DNA from: Anagrus nilaparvatae
Taxonomy: Eukaryota > Arthropoda > Insecta > Hymenoptera > Mymaridae
Assembly: GCA_022575985.1 (NCBI GenBank)
Contig: JAKSXM010000014.1
Span: forward strand, 20,460,001 to 20,524,000
Direction: 5' to 3'
Length of the DNA stretch: 64,000 nucleotides
Both the position numbers and the translations under genes were made by a program. This document shows positions 47,487 to 56,872 of this stretch, one piece after another. How positions within the stretch are numbered: position 1 is the stretch's first letter; each line of letters starts with the position of its first letter. The notes beneath the pieces were generated by a model. The model had not been told where the DNA came from, searched no databases, and worked only from the letters and a program-made list of their open reading frames with translations.

Positions 47487-47506
47487 GGCCCCTTCAAGAA
47501 GGGGCC
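47487..47506 (-). other. Terminal stem-loop of copy B
   Basis: GGCCCCTTC and GAAGGGGCC form a perfect 9 bp inverted repeat around a two-base centre, directly upstream of the poly-A on the minus strand. It may be recognised by the element's own reverse transcriptase, as 3' structures are in other non-LTR elements; this is inference. Confidence 0.75.
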
Positions 47507-47673
47507 TTTTTTGTAGGACGAGGAGAATGCATTTACGCATACCATACACCGCGTACTGTATGGTTATGTGGGACTCAACCTCAAATTTGTATCTGGGGTT
47601 GCCCAGATATACACAATTGAGGAGGAATTACAATACCCACTAAACTCCCCACCCTCCTGCATTTATGAAAATA

Positions 47674-50600
47674 TCATAGAATCCGGACCGGGACTCCCTG
47701 TTTAGGTATTACTTTGGTCCGGAAACAATGCAGCCAAGGCATTTCCTCGCCATACCCTGTCAATAAAGGAGGAGATTTTCCTACGAGAGGAAACCTTCCT
47801 CCTTTTTTTTTAATCAGTGTCGCCCGTACGTACTCTGCCACACTATACAAGTTAGCGGTACTGCTCAGCATTTCCGGGACGACTCCTTCCGGCCTCCATT
47901 CATCGAAGGGCGGTCGCCCTTCAGCGAAGCGAGGACACCCAAAAAAGGTGTGCTCAGCGGTATCCAGCTCGCCCGGGCAATGAAAGCATTCCGGAGATGT
48001 TACCTTGCGCCACTTGAAAAGCATATCGCGGAAATAACCGTGACCAGTTAGGGACTGTGTGAGGTAGAAGTCTACCTCCCCATGATCACGGTTCATCCAG
48101 CTTTCCAAATCGATGATAAGGCGGTGCGTCCAACGTCCCCTCGGGTCACCATTCCACTTACTTTGCCAGCATTCCATTGTGTGGGAGCGAGCGCGAACGG
48201 AAGCTACGTCACGCTCTTCTTCCTCACGGTTATAGATCGCCTGCCTTTCCAAGGCAAGCAGGTCGATAGGAATCACCCGAGCCACCACCTGGATCGCTGG
48301 CTCTGATATTGTCTTGTACGAGCAAGCGATTCGAAGTGCCCCCTGCCTCTGTACTGCCTTTAGTTTCTTGCAGTACTTTTTTATGCGGACATTGTCAGCC
48401 TACACCTCTGCACCGAAGAGCAAGATGGAGTTGACTGTCGTCATCAACAGCCTCCTCTTCTCTGATCTGGGACCGCCGATGTTCGTCATCAGCCACGAGA
48501 GGGACTTTGTTACCCGGCCAGCCTTTTCACAGGCCTGCTGGAATTGTCTATTGTAGGTCAACTTGTTATCCAAGAAGACCCCCAAATATTTGACCGATGG
48601 TTTGGTCTGGATCATAAGGGGACTACCTCCGTCATCAAAGCTGACGCCGAATATGGTATCAACCCTTCTCCGGGTCAGAAGGACAATCTCCGTTTTCGGA
48701 ACTGCCAGTCTTAGTCCGTGATCCGACATCCAGCTATTGATAAGGCGCATGGCCTCATCCAAGGTATTCTGCTGGTCCTCTGTCTCTCGAGTTGTTATGG
48801 TTAGAGCAACATCATCTGCGTACCCGATCATGGAGCATCCATCCGGAAGCTCAATCTTTAGCAAGCCATCGTAAAAGGCATTCCGCAGATCAGGGCCCAG
48901 AACTGAACCCTGTGCTATGCCTGCGCTTAATACTTTACCTCTTGTGCCATCGAGCGTGTCCCAGCGCAGTTATCGGTCACGGAGGTAATCTCTGAGTATA
49001 TTTCTCAGATAATCCGAAACTCTGAATACCTGCTCGAGGGAGAGCGACATATCATCCCACTTAGCCGAGTTGAATGCGTTTTTCACATCCAACGTGACAA
49101 GCAGGACGTCCGGTTTAATATCCGGCCGCACTTGTCTGGCCCTCATAACCACCTTCACGACCTGCTCGATGGCACCGATTATGGAACGCCCCTCACGAAA
49201 GCCGTGTTGGTCTACGCTAAGATTACCCACTTCCCTAATTGCCTGCCGCAATCTTCCTCTGACCATGCTCTCCATCACCTTGCCAATGGTATTTAACATA
49301 CACAATGGTCTGTAAGATGATGGAGATCCTGGTTCACCCTTTCCCTTGCTTATCAGAGCCAGACGGGCCACTTTCCAGTCCCTTGGAAAGGCGCCTGCCA
49401 CGAGGCACGCGTTAAACATGCCAAGCAGGAGACCAGGGATTACCTTTGCAGCCGCCTTAAGGGCTTCCGCGGGTATTCCGTCTGGTCCTGGCGATTTCCC
49501 ATTTTTCATTGACCTAATTGCCTGAAGTATCTCCGCCTCGATAAATAACGGAACTTGCTCCCTCGGGACATCCAAAGCAGGGTGTTGTTGGTTTGGATGA
49601 TCCGGAAAAAGAGCGTCCACTATTCTTTTGGTCGCTGCTTCATCCATCGTGTTGTCACATCCGGTCTTAAGTTTGCCCATGACAACCTTATATCCCAGGC
49701 CCCACGGGTCGCTGTTGACATCATCTCTTAGGGACCGAAAACAGCGCGCCTTGCTGAGGCGGATAGCTTTCGCCAGCCTATGCTTGGCTTCCTTGTACTC
49801 TTCAGAGCGCGTAGCCTGCTCTGGGTGGCCATGCGCTCTTTGCCGTCTTCTGCGTGCATCGTGACAGACCCGTCTAAGCTCCGCAATTTCCTCATTCCAC
49901 CAGTAGACGCTTCTTTTACCCTTCCAGGGCCGTTTACGCAGCATAGAGGCATCGCAAGCTCCCTTCAGAAGAGCAGTTACCCTCTTGACAAGAGTCTCTG
50001 CCTCTCGCGGGGTGATCGGTCCTCCATGCTAGGCTGGGATAGACGAGAACTCTTCGCGAAGATAATCCACAAATCTTTCCTCGTCCATCTTTGACACATT
50101 CCAGCCTAGTGGGCGCTTTTTTTATGGGGGCTGATTAACGACCCTATCACGCACTTTGAAGGTGATATAATTATGGTCGCTGCCATTGGCTCCATCCATC
50201 AACCTCCAACCGCCCACTCTTCCTGCCAGCCCGTCCGAGGCAAAAGTGACATCAGGGATCGATTCGCCAAAGCCTGGCCTTACGTAGGTTGGATTGTTCC
50301 CAGAGTTCATGACCACCAGATCAGTTCTAGCGGCCATCTCTAGGATCAACGTTCCCCTACGGTTCGTGGTTGGCATTCCCTATTCCACGGCCCTGGCATT
50401 TAAGTCCCCAGCAAATATGATATTGCCAGAGACTTTCCTTATCGTTTCCTCAAATGAGGCCAGCTTTGCGGTGAACACCCCAATAGTGTCATTCGGTGAC
50501 AAATAACAACTAATGAAAGTTGTATCACCGCATTTTGCCCAGACGTGGCAGTTGCCTTTTCCATGTCGGGACATAGACGTCTGAGCACGACCTCGTAGCC

Positions 50601-50766
50601 ATATAGCGCACCGGTCTGTGTCATCGGTTAACCAGAATTGCTGGTTCCTATTGCGAAGCGGCTCGGATAGCAAGACGACGCTAGAGTCTGTCTCGCCCGC
50701 GAGCTGATCGAGTAAAAGCTCAGCAAGAATGGTTTTGTTCATATTCCCTTGCAGGACTCCGAACAT
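47674..50766 (-). pseudogene. R1-clade ORF2 (endonuclease, reverse transcriptase, zinc domain) with nonsense codons
   Basis: One continuous 1,031-codon frame with no frameshift, broken by five stops: TAG 50382-50380, TAA 50121-50119, TAG 50031-50029, TAA 48972-48970, TAG 48402-48400. The domains, in order, are an apurinic-type endonuclease (GNIIFAGDLNARAVE, SDHNYITFKV), a linker (VYWWNEEIAELRR), and a reverse transcriptase with KNGKSPGPDGIPAEALKAAA, LVTLDVKNAFNSAKWDD and YADDVAL. Last is a C-terminal Cys/His domain (CFHCPGELDTAEHTFFGC). The ATG at 50766-50764 shares its A with the ORF1 stop. Two of the five stops fall where a Trp codon is expected. Inactive in cis, but recently so. Confidence 0.88.
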
Positions 50767-50962
50767 TACAGATGACACTTTATCTTCCTTGCCGTAAGTG
50801 CCTCCCGATAACACTTACATGCTCCGCATCCTGGAAGGTGGTCAGTCTTGGCCTTTTCAGCTCTTTCCCTGCAGAAGAAGCATTCTGCTTTTTTCACAGG
50901 ACATTTTTCTGACTTGTGGCCTTGAACGCCACATTTAAAACACGCAAATTTTCGGTCCACGC
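50766..50962 (-). pseudogene. R1-clade ORF1 C-terminal fragment with CCHC zinc knuckles
   Basis: The C-terminal 60-odd residues of the gag-like ORF1: CFKCGVQGHKSEKC (C-x2-C-x4-H-x4-C) followed by a Cys-rich second knuckle (CFFCRERAEKAKTDHLPGC). It stops with TAA at 50768-50766. The 5' part was lost at insertion; the residues upstream of 50962 come from the target sequence. ORF1 proteins of this type bind element RNA. Confidence 0.85.
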
Positions 50963-50978
50963 CCACAACTTATCCTGT
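50963..50978. repeat. Right 16 bp target-site duplication of copy B
   Basis: Exact repeat of 47461-47476. Confidence 0.9.
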
Positions 50979-51730
50979 GTATGTACAATATTCATGCACG
51001 AACGGGTGTCTTCAGCAAACTCTGGAAGAGAGCCAGATTGGACCTTTTCGACAGAGAGATCTCTCTCCCCGACAATACGGATTTCGCTGAGGGAATTCAA
51101 CTATCGATGCTATAAGCAGTATCGTCCAGGCTATCACTACTTAAGGAAAATCACTTTATTCGTGACCCTTGATGTGAAGAATGTCTTTAACTCAGCAAGA
51201 TGGAGTGATTTCATGGAGGGGCTAAGAACTTCCAGGTGCCAAAATATCTGCGAAGAATCATAAGCAGTTACCTGAGCGATCGAGAAATAATCTACGAGTC
51301 TGCGCAAGGAACAAGATTGAGGAGAGTAACTGCAGGATCAGTTTAAGGATCGGTCCTCAGACCGGATCTATTGAACATCATGTACGACCAGTTACTTAGG
51401 CTCCCAATGCTGGAGGATACTTTTACTGTCGGATACGCGAACGCCCTGGTTCTAGTCATCACAGCAAATAATGTAAAAATTACCGAGAATAAACTGAACT
51501 AGGCAATGCATGGAATCAATTATTGGATGGTTGACCATAGGCTAAAGATTGCGACATTGAAGACTAAGGTTGTCCTATTCACCCGTAGATACATTACATA
51601 ATACCATTATCCAAATGTGTGGTGGATAGGATAGAAACGAAGGGTAGCTTAAAGTACTTGGAAGTGATGTTGGACACGCAGTTGACCTTCATGATGCAGA
51701 TACTGAGAAGAGAAGGCTGGCAGGATTAAA
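50979..51730 (+). pseudogene. R1-clade retrotransposon ORF2, reverse transcriptase part (fragment A, right)
   Basis: This continues the fragment interrupted at 47460. It shows VTLDVKNVFNSARWSDFMEG (RT motif A region), then degraded sequence with DPLQG-like and VGYANALVLVI (eroded YADD) segments and SLKYLEVMLDTQLTF. It ends at EKAGRIKN near 51725. Frameshifts and stops are frequent. The end point matches the start of fragment C (AGRI block) in the protein alignment. Confidence 0.75.
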
Positions 51731-51819
51731 AACGAATTTAAGTTTTCCAAAATTAATTAATTAAAATATATAGGAACAAAAGCAAGCAAATTATAAACAT
51801 TTATTAGATTGTCATTGAT

Positions 51820-52120
51820 ATGCGTGCCAAAAATCTTTTTCGGTTAATGGGTGTTTCCTTGATTTTTAAGATTCGGGACTCCGATTTTTGGAATGAATCA
51901 TTTTTGTACCGCTACTAATTTTTAAAATTAATGAAATAGTTGGGGACCAATATGTTTTATTAAAAAAAACCAACCCCGCACCCTCCTGCTTTTAATCTTG
52001 TATGCCTTTTGTAGGTCTTCCGTGGGTAATTTTTTTGATAAAACATATCGGCCCCCAACAGTTTAATTAATTTTAAACATTAGCAGCGCTGCCGAAATGA
52101 TTCGCACACTTGGCATTCGA
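51820..52120. repeat. Fold-back repeat adjoining the R1-clade nest
   Basis: The blocks gaatgaatcatttttgtacc, aaaattaatgaaatagttgg and ggaccaatatgttttat on the left pair with ataaaacatatcggccccca, acagtttaattaatttt and gaaatgattcgcac on the right. The terminal tgcgtgccaaaa / cttggca also fits. No coding content. Confidence 0.5.
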
Positions 52121-52704
52121 TCACTTGATCAATTACTGTAAACCAAGTTTACCGCCCCTTGGCTCCACTTCAATGGATAATATGCGCAAATAAGGTTTTC
52201 AGGTAAATGAATTGAGAAAATTAATTTAGATACTCTAGATGCTTGTAGAGCCTTCTAAGAAACCAGGCAAGAATGAAAATCCAAAATGTTCTCCTAATTT
52301 TAAAAAGGCTGGGCTCGATAGAAAACAGTAAACAAAATGCACTGAACATTACAATAGATTAATAATCAACTAATAAATTTAGTAAATTTATTACAAATCA
52401 TAATTATTTTAAAACTCAAAATTTTGATTCAATACACTTGTAAAATATTTAAGATAATTAAAAACGCATACTATAAAAAATTATCCATCAGTTTTACGTG
52501 GACAAAAATATTTCGCTCTATTGTATATAACTTTTCAAAACAAATTCAATGGCTTCTTATAATCACACACTTTATCACTGAGTCTAAAAGAATTTTTTTA
52601 CTCTATTGTAATTTGAGTAATTCTTATTGTCAGTAATAAGCTTCTTTATTTTTTTTGTACCTTAATACTTGATCAGTCTAATACTCTTCTTTCAGCTAGA
52701 TGAC
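52121..52704. other. Non-coding spacer
   Basis: AT-rich, with a chance frame at 52424-52636. Nothing identifiable. Confidence 0.45.
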
Positions 52705-52849
52705 TAACAAGGGGAGACCGGAACCTTTGGGTCGCCAAATTACAATCTATTGTTATGGATGACTTTAAAATGTTGAAAAAACACCCAAGATACCCTCCGT
52801 TTATTCCAACGCACTTTCTGGGCTTAGAAACGCAGGGATCAATAACTTA

Positions 52850-54596
52850 GACTTTTTTAAAATCTCAATTTCTCGCTCAAAAGATCCTACTATATCTCTA
52901 AATGTAGTTAATAACTCCTCTCCAGAAGGTTTTGCCTTTCATGCCGTCTCTATTAATGAAGTTATTCTGGCCGTTTCCCATTTTAGATCACAAGCGAAAG
53001 GTGATGGCATTCCTCAAAGAATCATAGCTAAGGCATTTGCTGCTCATCTTACTAAATTATTTAATGCCTCTCTTTTGAAAGGCATCTTTCCTGCAGATTG
53101 GAAAAAATCACGTATTATAGTCCTTAAAAGTATCTATAAGTATGTATTTTAAAGTATCTATAACATCATCGCCTTCCGACTTTTGCCCCATTGCATTGTT
53201 ATGCTTCCTATCGAAAGTCTTGGAAAAGCTATCTAATGATCAGGTGGTTAGCTGTCTTGAAAAAACAAAATTCCTTGATAAATTTCAAATTGGCTTTCGT
53301 AAACATCACAGTACCCAATCGGCCCTACTTAAGCTAACAGACGATATTCACTTGGGTAAAGAAAATAAGTTAGCTACTCTGCTCCTGCAGTTTGACTTTT
53401 CGAAGGCTTTCGATAACGTATCTCCATCCAAGTTACTCAGAAAGCTTCAAATTGCTGGTTTTTCATCCTTAAAGTGGTTCTGGTCATACCTCTGTGGTCG
53501 TTCGGTATGTGTAACTTCACTAACTTCACTAACTTCTGGTTATCGGGATACAAACATAGGGGTCCCCCAGGGCTCTGTCCTGGGCCTTCTACTGTTTTGT
53601 ATATATATGAATGATATAAAGGACTATCTGGATGATAGTACGTTTACATTATTATATGCTGACGACCTACAGATTTATGTCCAGGTTCCTGCAGATCAAA
53701 TTAATCAGGGAATCTAAAAAGACCCAGGCAATTATCTTCGGTTCATCCCATACCATCAAGCTCTTTAAAAAGCTTCAAACTTCAAAGATAATAGTCAATC
53801 ATAGTGGTGATGGTGTTCCATTTGTTGATGAGATTGTTAGCCTTGGAGTCACCCTTGATAATACCCTTTCCTGGCAACCCCAAATTAAACAATTAACCAG
53901 GAAAATTGACCGAGTTTTTTATGGTCTTAGGATTATTAACCCCTGTACATCCCAGACTCTTCGTAAACGTCTTATTGAGTCGCTTGTTGTTCCTCACTTA
54001 GACTATTGTAACATCGTATACCTTGATCTAACTAATCAGCTTCAGGCGCGCACACAGAAAGTTGCGCTGGGGTAGGCTAATAATGATAAACTTTTTAAAA
54101 TATATGAAAAAAATTAAAATATTTGTGATAGAGATGCCTTGAAAGGGTAGGCTACAGCCTAAGTAGCCTATAGCGTGTGTGCGCGCCTGAGCTTAGTGAG
54201 CAACTCCAAAGATTATCAAATTTAGCAATATGTTACATAAACGGTTTAAGACGTCATGAACATATTACTCCTTATAGACGCAAATTAAATTGGTTGCGTA
54301 ATGAAGCTCTTACTACTTATTTTGGTGCATTAGCCATGTACAGAATAGTTCGCATGAAGGTACCACCCCTTCTTTTATCGCTCTTTAAACCATACAAGTC
54401 TGACAGACCTTCCCGTGGTCCCCGTAAGGATTTGGAAATTCCCTCATCTATTACGACCGATTGGGGCCTTAACTCTTTTCAAGTTAAATTTGCACATTTC
54501 TGGAATAGTATTCCCCCATGTATACGTGACATACATTCTTACAATCGTTTTAAGAGGAGTATCAGACAATATTTTTTCAGATCAGATCTTACTTGA
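52850..54596 (+). pseudogene. Reverse transcriptase pseudogene of the Jockey/CR1-like element
   Basis: RT blocks in order: GDGIPQRIIAKAF; a frameshift near 53130; DFCPIALLCFLSKVLEKLS; FDFSKAFDNVSPSKLLRKLQ; GVPQGSVLGLLLFCIYMNDI; LLYADDLQIYVQVP (YADD centre intact). An internal deletion at about 53700 joins YADD-proximal sequence to KKTQAIIFGSS, about 30-40 residues short. The thumb region follows (FVDEIVSLGVTLDNTLSW). A ~130 bp hairpin-bounded insertion at 54057-54175 interrupts the frame, then the C-terminus ends HFWNSIPPCIRDIHS to a stop at 54594-54596. No endonuclease is left. Inactive. Confidence 0.82.
54043..54189. repeat. Hairpin-bounded insertion in the RT pseudogene
   Basis: CAGGCGCGCACACA (54043-54056) and TGTGTGCGCGCCTG (54176-54189) are perfect 14 bp inverted repeats around ~120 bp that is more AT-rich and does not continue the RT frame. 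TAGGCTA/TAGCCTA motifs repeat inside. Confidence 0.55.
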
Positions 54597-55300
54597 ATTA
54601 CATTATTTGACACGCTAATATTATTTGTTTATTACATGACTTGACTAATTGATTGATTGATTGATTTATTTAATTGACTTCTTTTGACTGTTTGACCATT
54701 TAATTCATTTTGACTGTTTGTTTTGACATGATTGTTGTATATTTTATTTAAAAGTTGATATACTTTATGCTATTATATTAGTTCGCAAATTTATAATGTA
54801 TTTATTAATAAGTTAAATGAAATATATATATGTATATAAGATTAAAATATTGGAAATTAAATTAATTGTATATAAGAGTTTACCAAATATGTAAAGAGTG
54901 TACTATATTTTTGTATCACAAAATAAAGGCTATAATAATAATAATAATAATAATAATCAATGTTATAAAATAGGATTTTTAGACAATTTTCAAAATAACG
55001 CTGTATAGCGCTGTGAGAATAGGTGATGGAGCATTGCGGCTGACGGGAGTTAAAAGATGGTACTTATACGGAAAAAATGAGACCAACCGAAAGTATTTTG
55101 GTTAATTTGCGAGGTTACAGCGTCATTTTGAAAATTGTCTAAAAATCCTATTTTATAACATATTAAGCCCTGCGTTTCTAAGCTCAGAAGGCGCGTTGGA
55201 ATAAACGGAGGGTATCTTGGATGTTTTTTCAACATATTAAGGTCATCCATAACAATAGATTGTAATTTGGCGAACCAAAGGTTCCAGTCTCCCCTTGTAA

Positions 55301-56109
55301 GTAAAATTTAAAATCTAAATTTTGTATAGTAAGTGACATAAAAGTCCCAAGTATTTGACAGAAACCTAATTTTTTCCAAAATGACTAGATATTCATTTTT
55401 TAGGTCAAGAATTTTCTTTTCCAGTTATCCAGCTTAAAAAAATATTCTTGATACTTATTATGTGTACTTAAAAAGTTGATTAATACATTGAAAAAATTTT
55501 CCATTTGCCATAAGTAGAATAATTACGTTTAAGGCAAGCAGATATCCACTTGCGGCAAGTGAAAACTTTTTTTTAGTGTACCAATTAGTTTTTAAATTTT
55601 ACTATTTGGTATAAAATCTATTAGAAAATAAAAATCTATCATTTGTATCATTATCAACCAATAGCAAAGAAATTCAAAAATTTGAATATTATCCAAAAGT
55701 ATAAAGCTTTTTTCAGTTGATAAAAAAGGTGGTAGTATACGTGCATATTTTAATATAACATACATTGCAAATAATTATATTTATAGCAGTCATTTTAAAT
55801 TTTTATGTTGATTTCCTCAAAAGTTTGAAAATTATAGTGTAATTATATATATTTTCTTGCGACAATAATAAATAATGTATAAGTTTAACGAAATTTCAAG
55901 GGTGGTTTTTTCAAGGCTTCGCGACGCCAGTCATTGTAACTACATAATCGATTTTTATTAAAAAACTTCAGCTTAACAACACTATAGCGTTGCATGCGTG
56001 AAAGCTCACAATATTTATCATAAACATAAAGGGTAAATAATTTTTCTATGTTACTTCTGCAATATATTATAAATTTACATTATTACAAGCATGCGCATGA
56101 TGAAAAAAG
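55301..56109. other. Non-coding spacer
   Basis: AT-rich sequence upstream of the GC-rich island. No gene or repeat boundary recognised. Confidence 0.45.
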
Positions 56110-56340
56110 CTGTACTTTAAGTGACGCGCGCGCGCCGTGACTTTTTGGCGTCGATCCTCCCTACATCGTCGTCTTCATCGTCATCGTCATCGGTGTCCGA
56201 ACTGCTTAGCTGTAATATACAGGGGCGAGTCGACGGGGCGGCCTCGGGTTTTCTCCGTGTCTCGGAGCGCCTCGGCGCTGCCCATCCGCACGAGGTGGAT
56301 TTTCCTCCATCATGGAAAAAGCTAAGGGTTGAAATTAATT
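56110..56340 (+). promoter_or_regulatory. GC/CpG-rich island, probable promoter or leader exon
   Basis: A sharp rise in G+C and CpG against AT-rich flanks: gacgcgcgcgcgccgtgact, a TCATCG trinucleotide tract, ggggcgagtcgacggggcgg. A (TA/AATA)n-rich stretch follows. It lies ~400 bp upstream of a plausible first coding exon (56720). The open frames in it (56121-56342 and 56137-56325) are more likely leader sequence than protein: one has a nine-residue Ser run from the simple repeat. Function is inferred from base composition and position. Confidence 0.45.
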
Positions 56341-56719
56341 AGTGATAAACACATATATTGTATATATACATATACGAGAACAAGTACAATAATAATAATA
56401 ATAATATTCTAGATAAGTATTATTTTAATAGTAACATCTCTGCTCTCAAGTCTTTCTTTGTAATTTATAAAAGCTTATCTCAATAATACTTTTTTACTGC
56501 ACATTTATTGCAATTATTTATTAACGAAGCCGGTGACTATTTAGTGTAAGTGATTGTGTATACGCGAGCGTCTAAGTAAATAAACAAATAATAATAAGCT
56601 AATAAAGCTTCTAATCAATATTCAGAAATTTCATGTTACGGACTAAAAATATTAAGATTTTAAAAGAAAGTTTCAAAAAAGATAATATGTTCCGAACATT
56701 TAAAGGAGGATGAACGTTA

Positions 56720-56872
56720 ATGGTTTTACACGCCCAGGGTAATATAAAAAACCCAACAAAAGATCCAGAAATGGGCCCAGCAAGCAGCCATGAAAATCAA
56801 TTTGACGAAGAGCAAGTGGAAGATGAAGATGATCTGGATGTTGAAAATCAAACTCCTCATCATCGCCACGTC
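56720..56872 (+). CDS. Probable first coding exon of an unrecognised gene
   Basis: The ATG at 56720 opens 51 codons reading MVLHAQGNIKNPTKDPEMG, a Ser/His/Glu stretch, then an acidic run (DEEQVEDEDDLDVENQ) and PHHRHV. It ends at a consensus donor (GTC|GTAAGTT, GT at 56873). The balanced base composition and acidic low-complexity N-terminus resemble the disordered start of a regulatory protein, but I do not recognise the family. No second exon was found downstream, so the first intron would be more than 7 kb and run out of the window. An in-frame ATG with a strong donor downstream of a CpG-rich island makes a real gene likely. Confidence 0.5.

Larger units (their letters stand above)
47477..50962 (-). 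mobile_element. Younger R1-clade non-LTR retrotransposon (copy B), 5'-truncated, 3,486 bp
   Basis: Minus-strand insertion inside an older, plus-strand R1-clade fragment, flanked by an exact 16 bp target duplication. The 3' end has a nine-base poly-A (T on the plus strand, 47477-47485) preceded by a GGCCCCTTC stem-loop. The 5' end is cut inside ORF1 at the CCHC knuckles. It is notably more GC-rich than the surroundings. ORF1 and ORF2 overlap as TAATG. R1 itself inserts in 28S rDNA; here the host is a dead relative, so this lineage is not confined to rDNA. Confidence 0.9.
52845..54955 (+). mobile_element. Jockey/CR1-like non-LTR retrotransposon, 5'-truncated, TAA-repeat tail
   Basis: It is flanked by ATCAAT on both sides (52839-52844, 54956-54961). 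Removing it restores the palindrome sequence seen near 12030. The 3' end is an (ATA/TAA)n run at about 54931-54955, preceded by aaataaaggc. The coding remnants run from the RT fingers (GDGIPQRIIAKAF, FPADWKKSRIIVLK) to the C-terminus. Confidence 0.8.
52708..55297. mobile_element. Harbinger-like palindromic element (family I), split by a non-LTR insertion; TAA target duplication
   Basis: The left terminus is CAAGGGGAGACCGGAACC, the right terminus GGTTCCAGTCTCCCCTTG. TAA flanks both (52705-52707, 55298-55300), exactly as at 11900-12887. The left part (52708-52844) and right part (54956-55297) pair through gttgaaaaaacacccaagat and aacgcagggatcaat. The retrotransposon at 52845-54955 lies between them. 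Most of the left arm's interior is missing, so the copy had already lost part of one arm or recombined. Confidence 0.75.

Noticed and set aside
47714..50506. Plus-strand ORFs across the R1-clade copy
   Set aside because: Antisense shadows of the GC-richer ORF2 frame.
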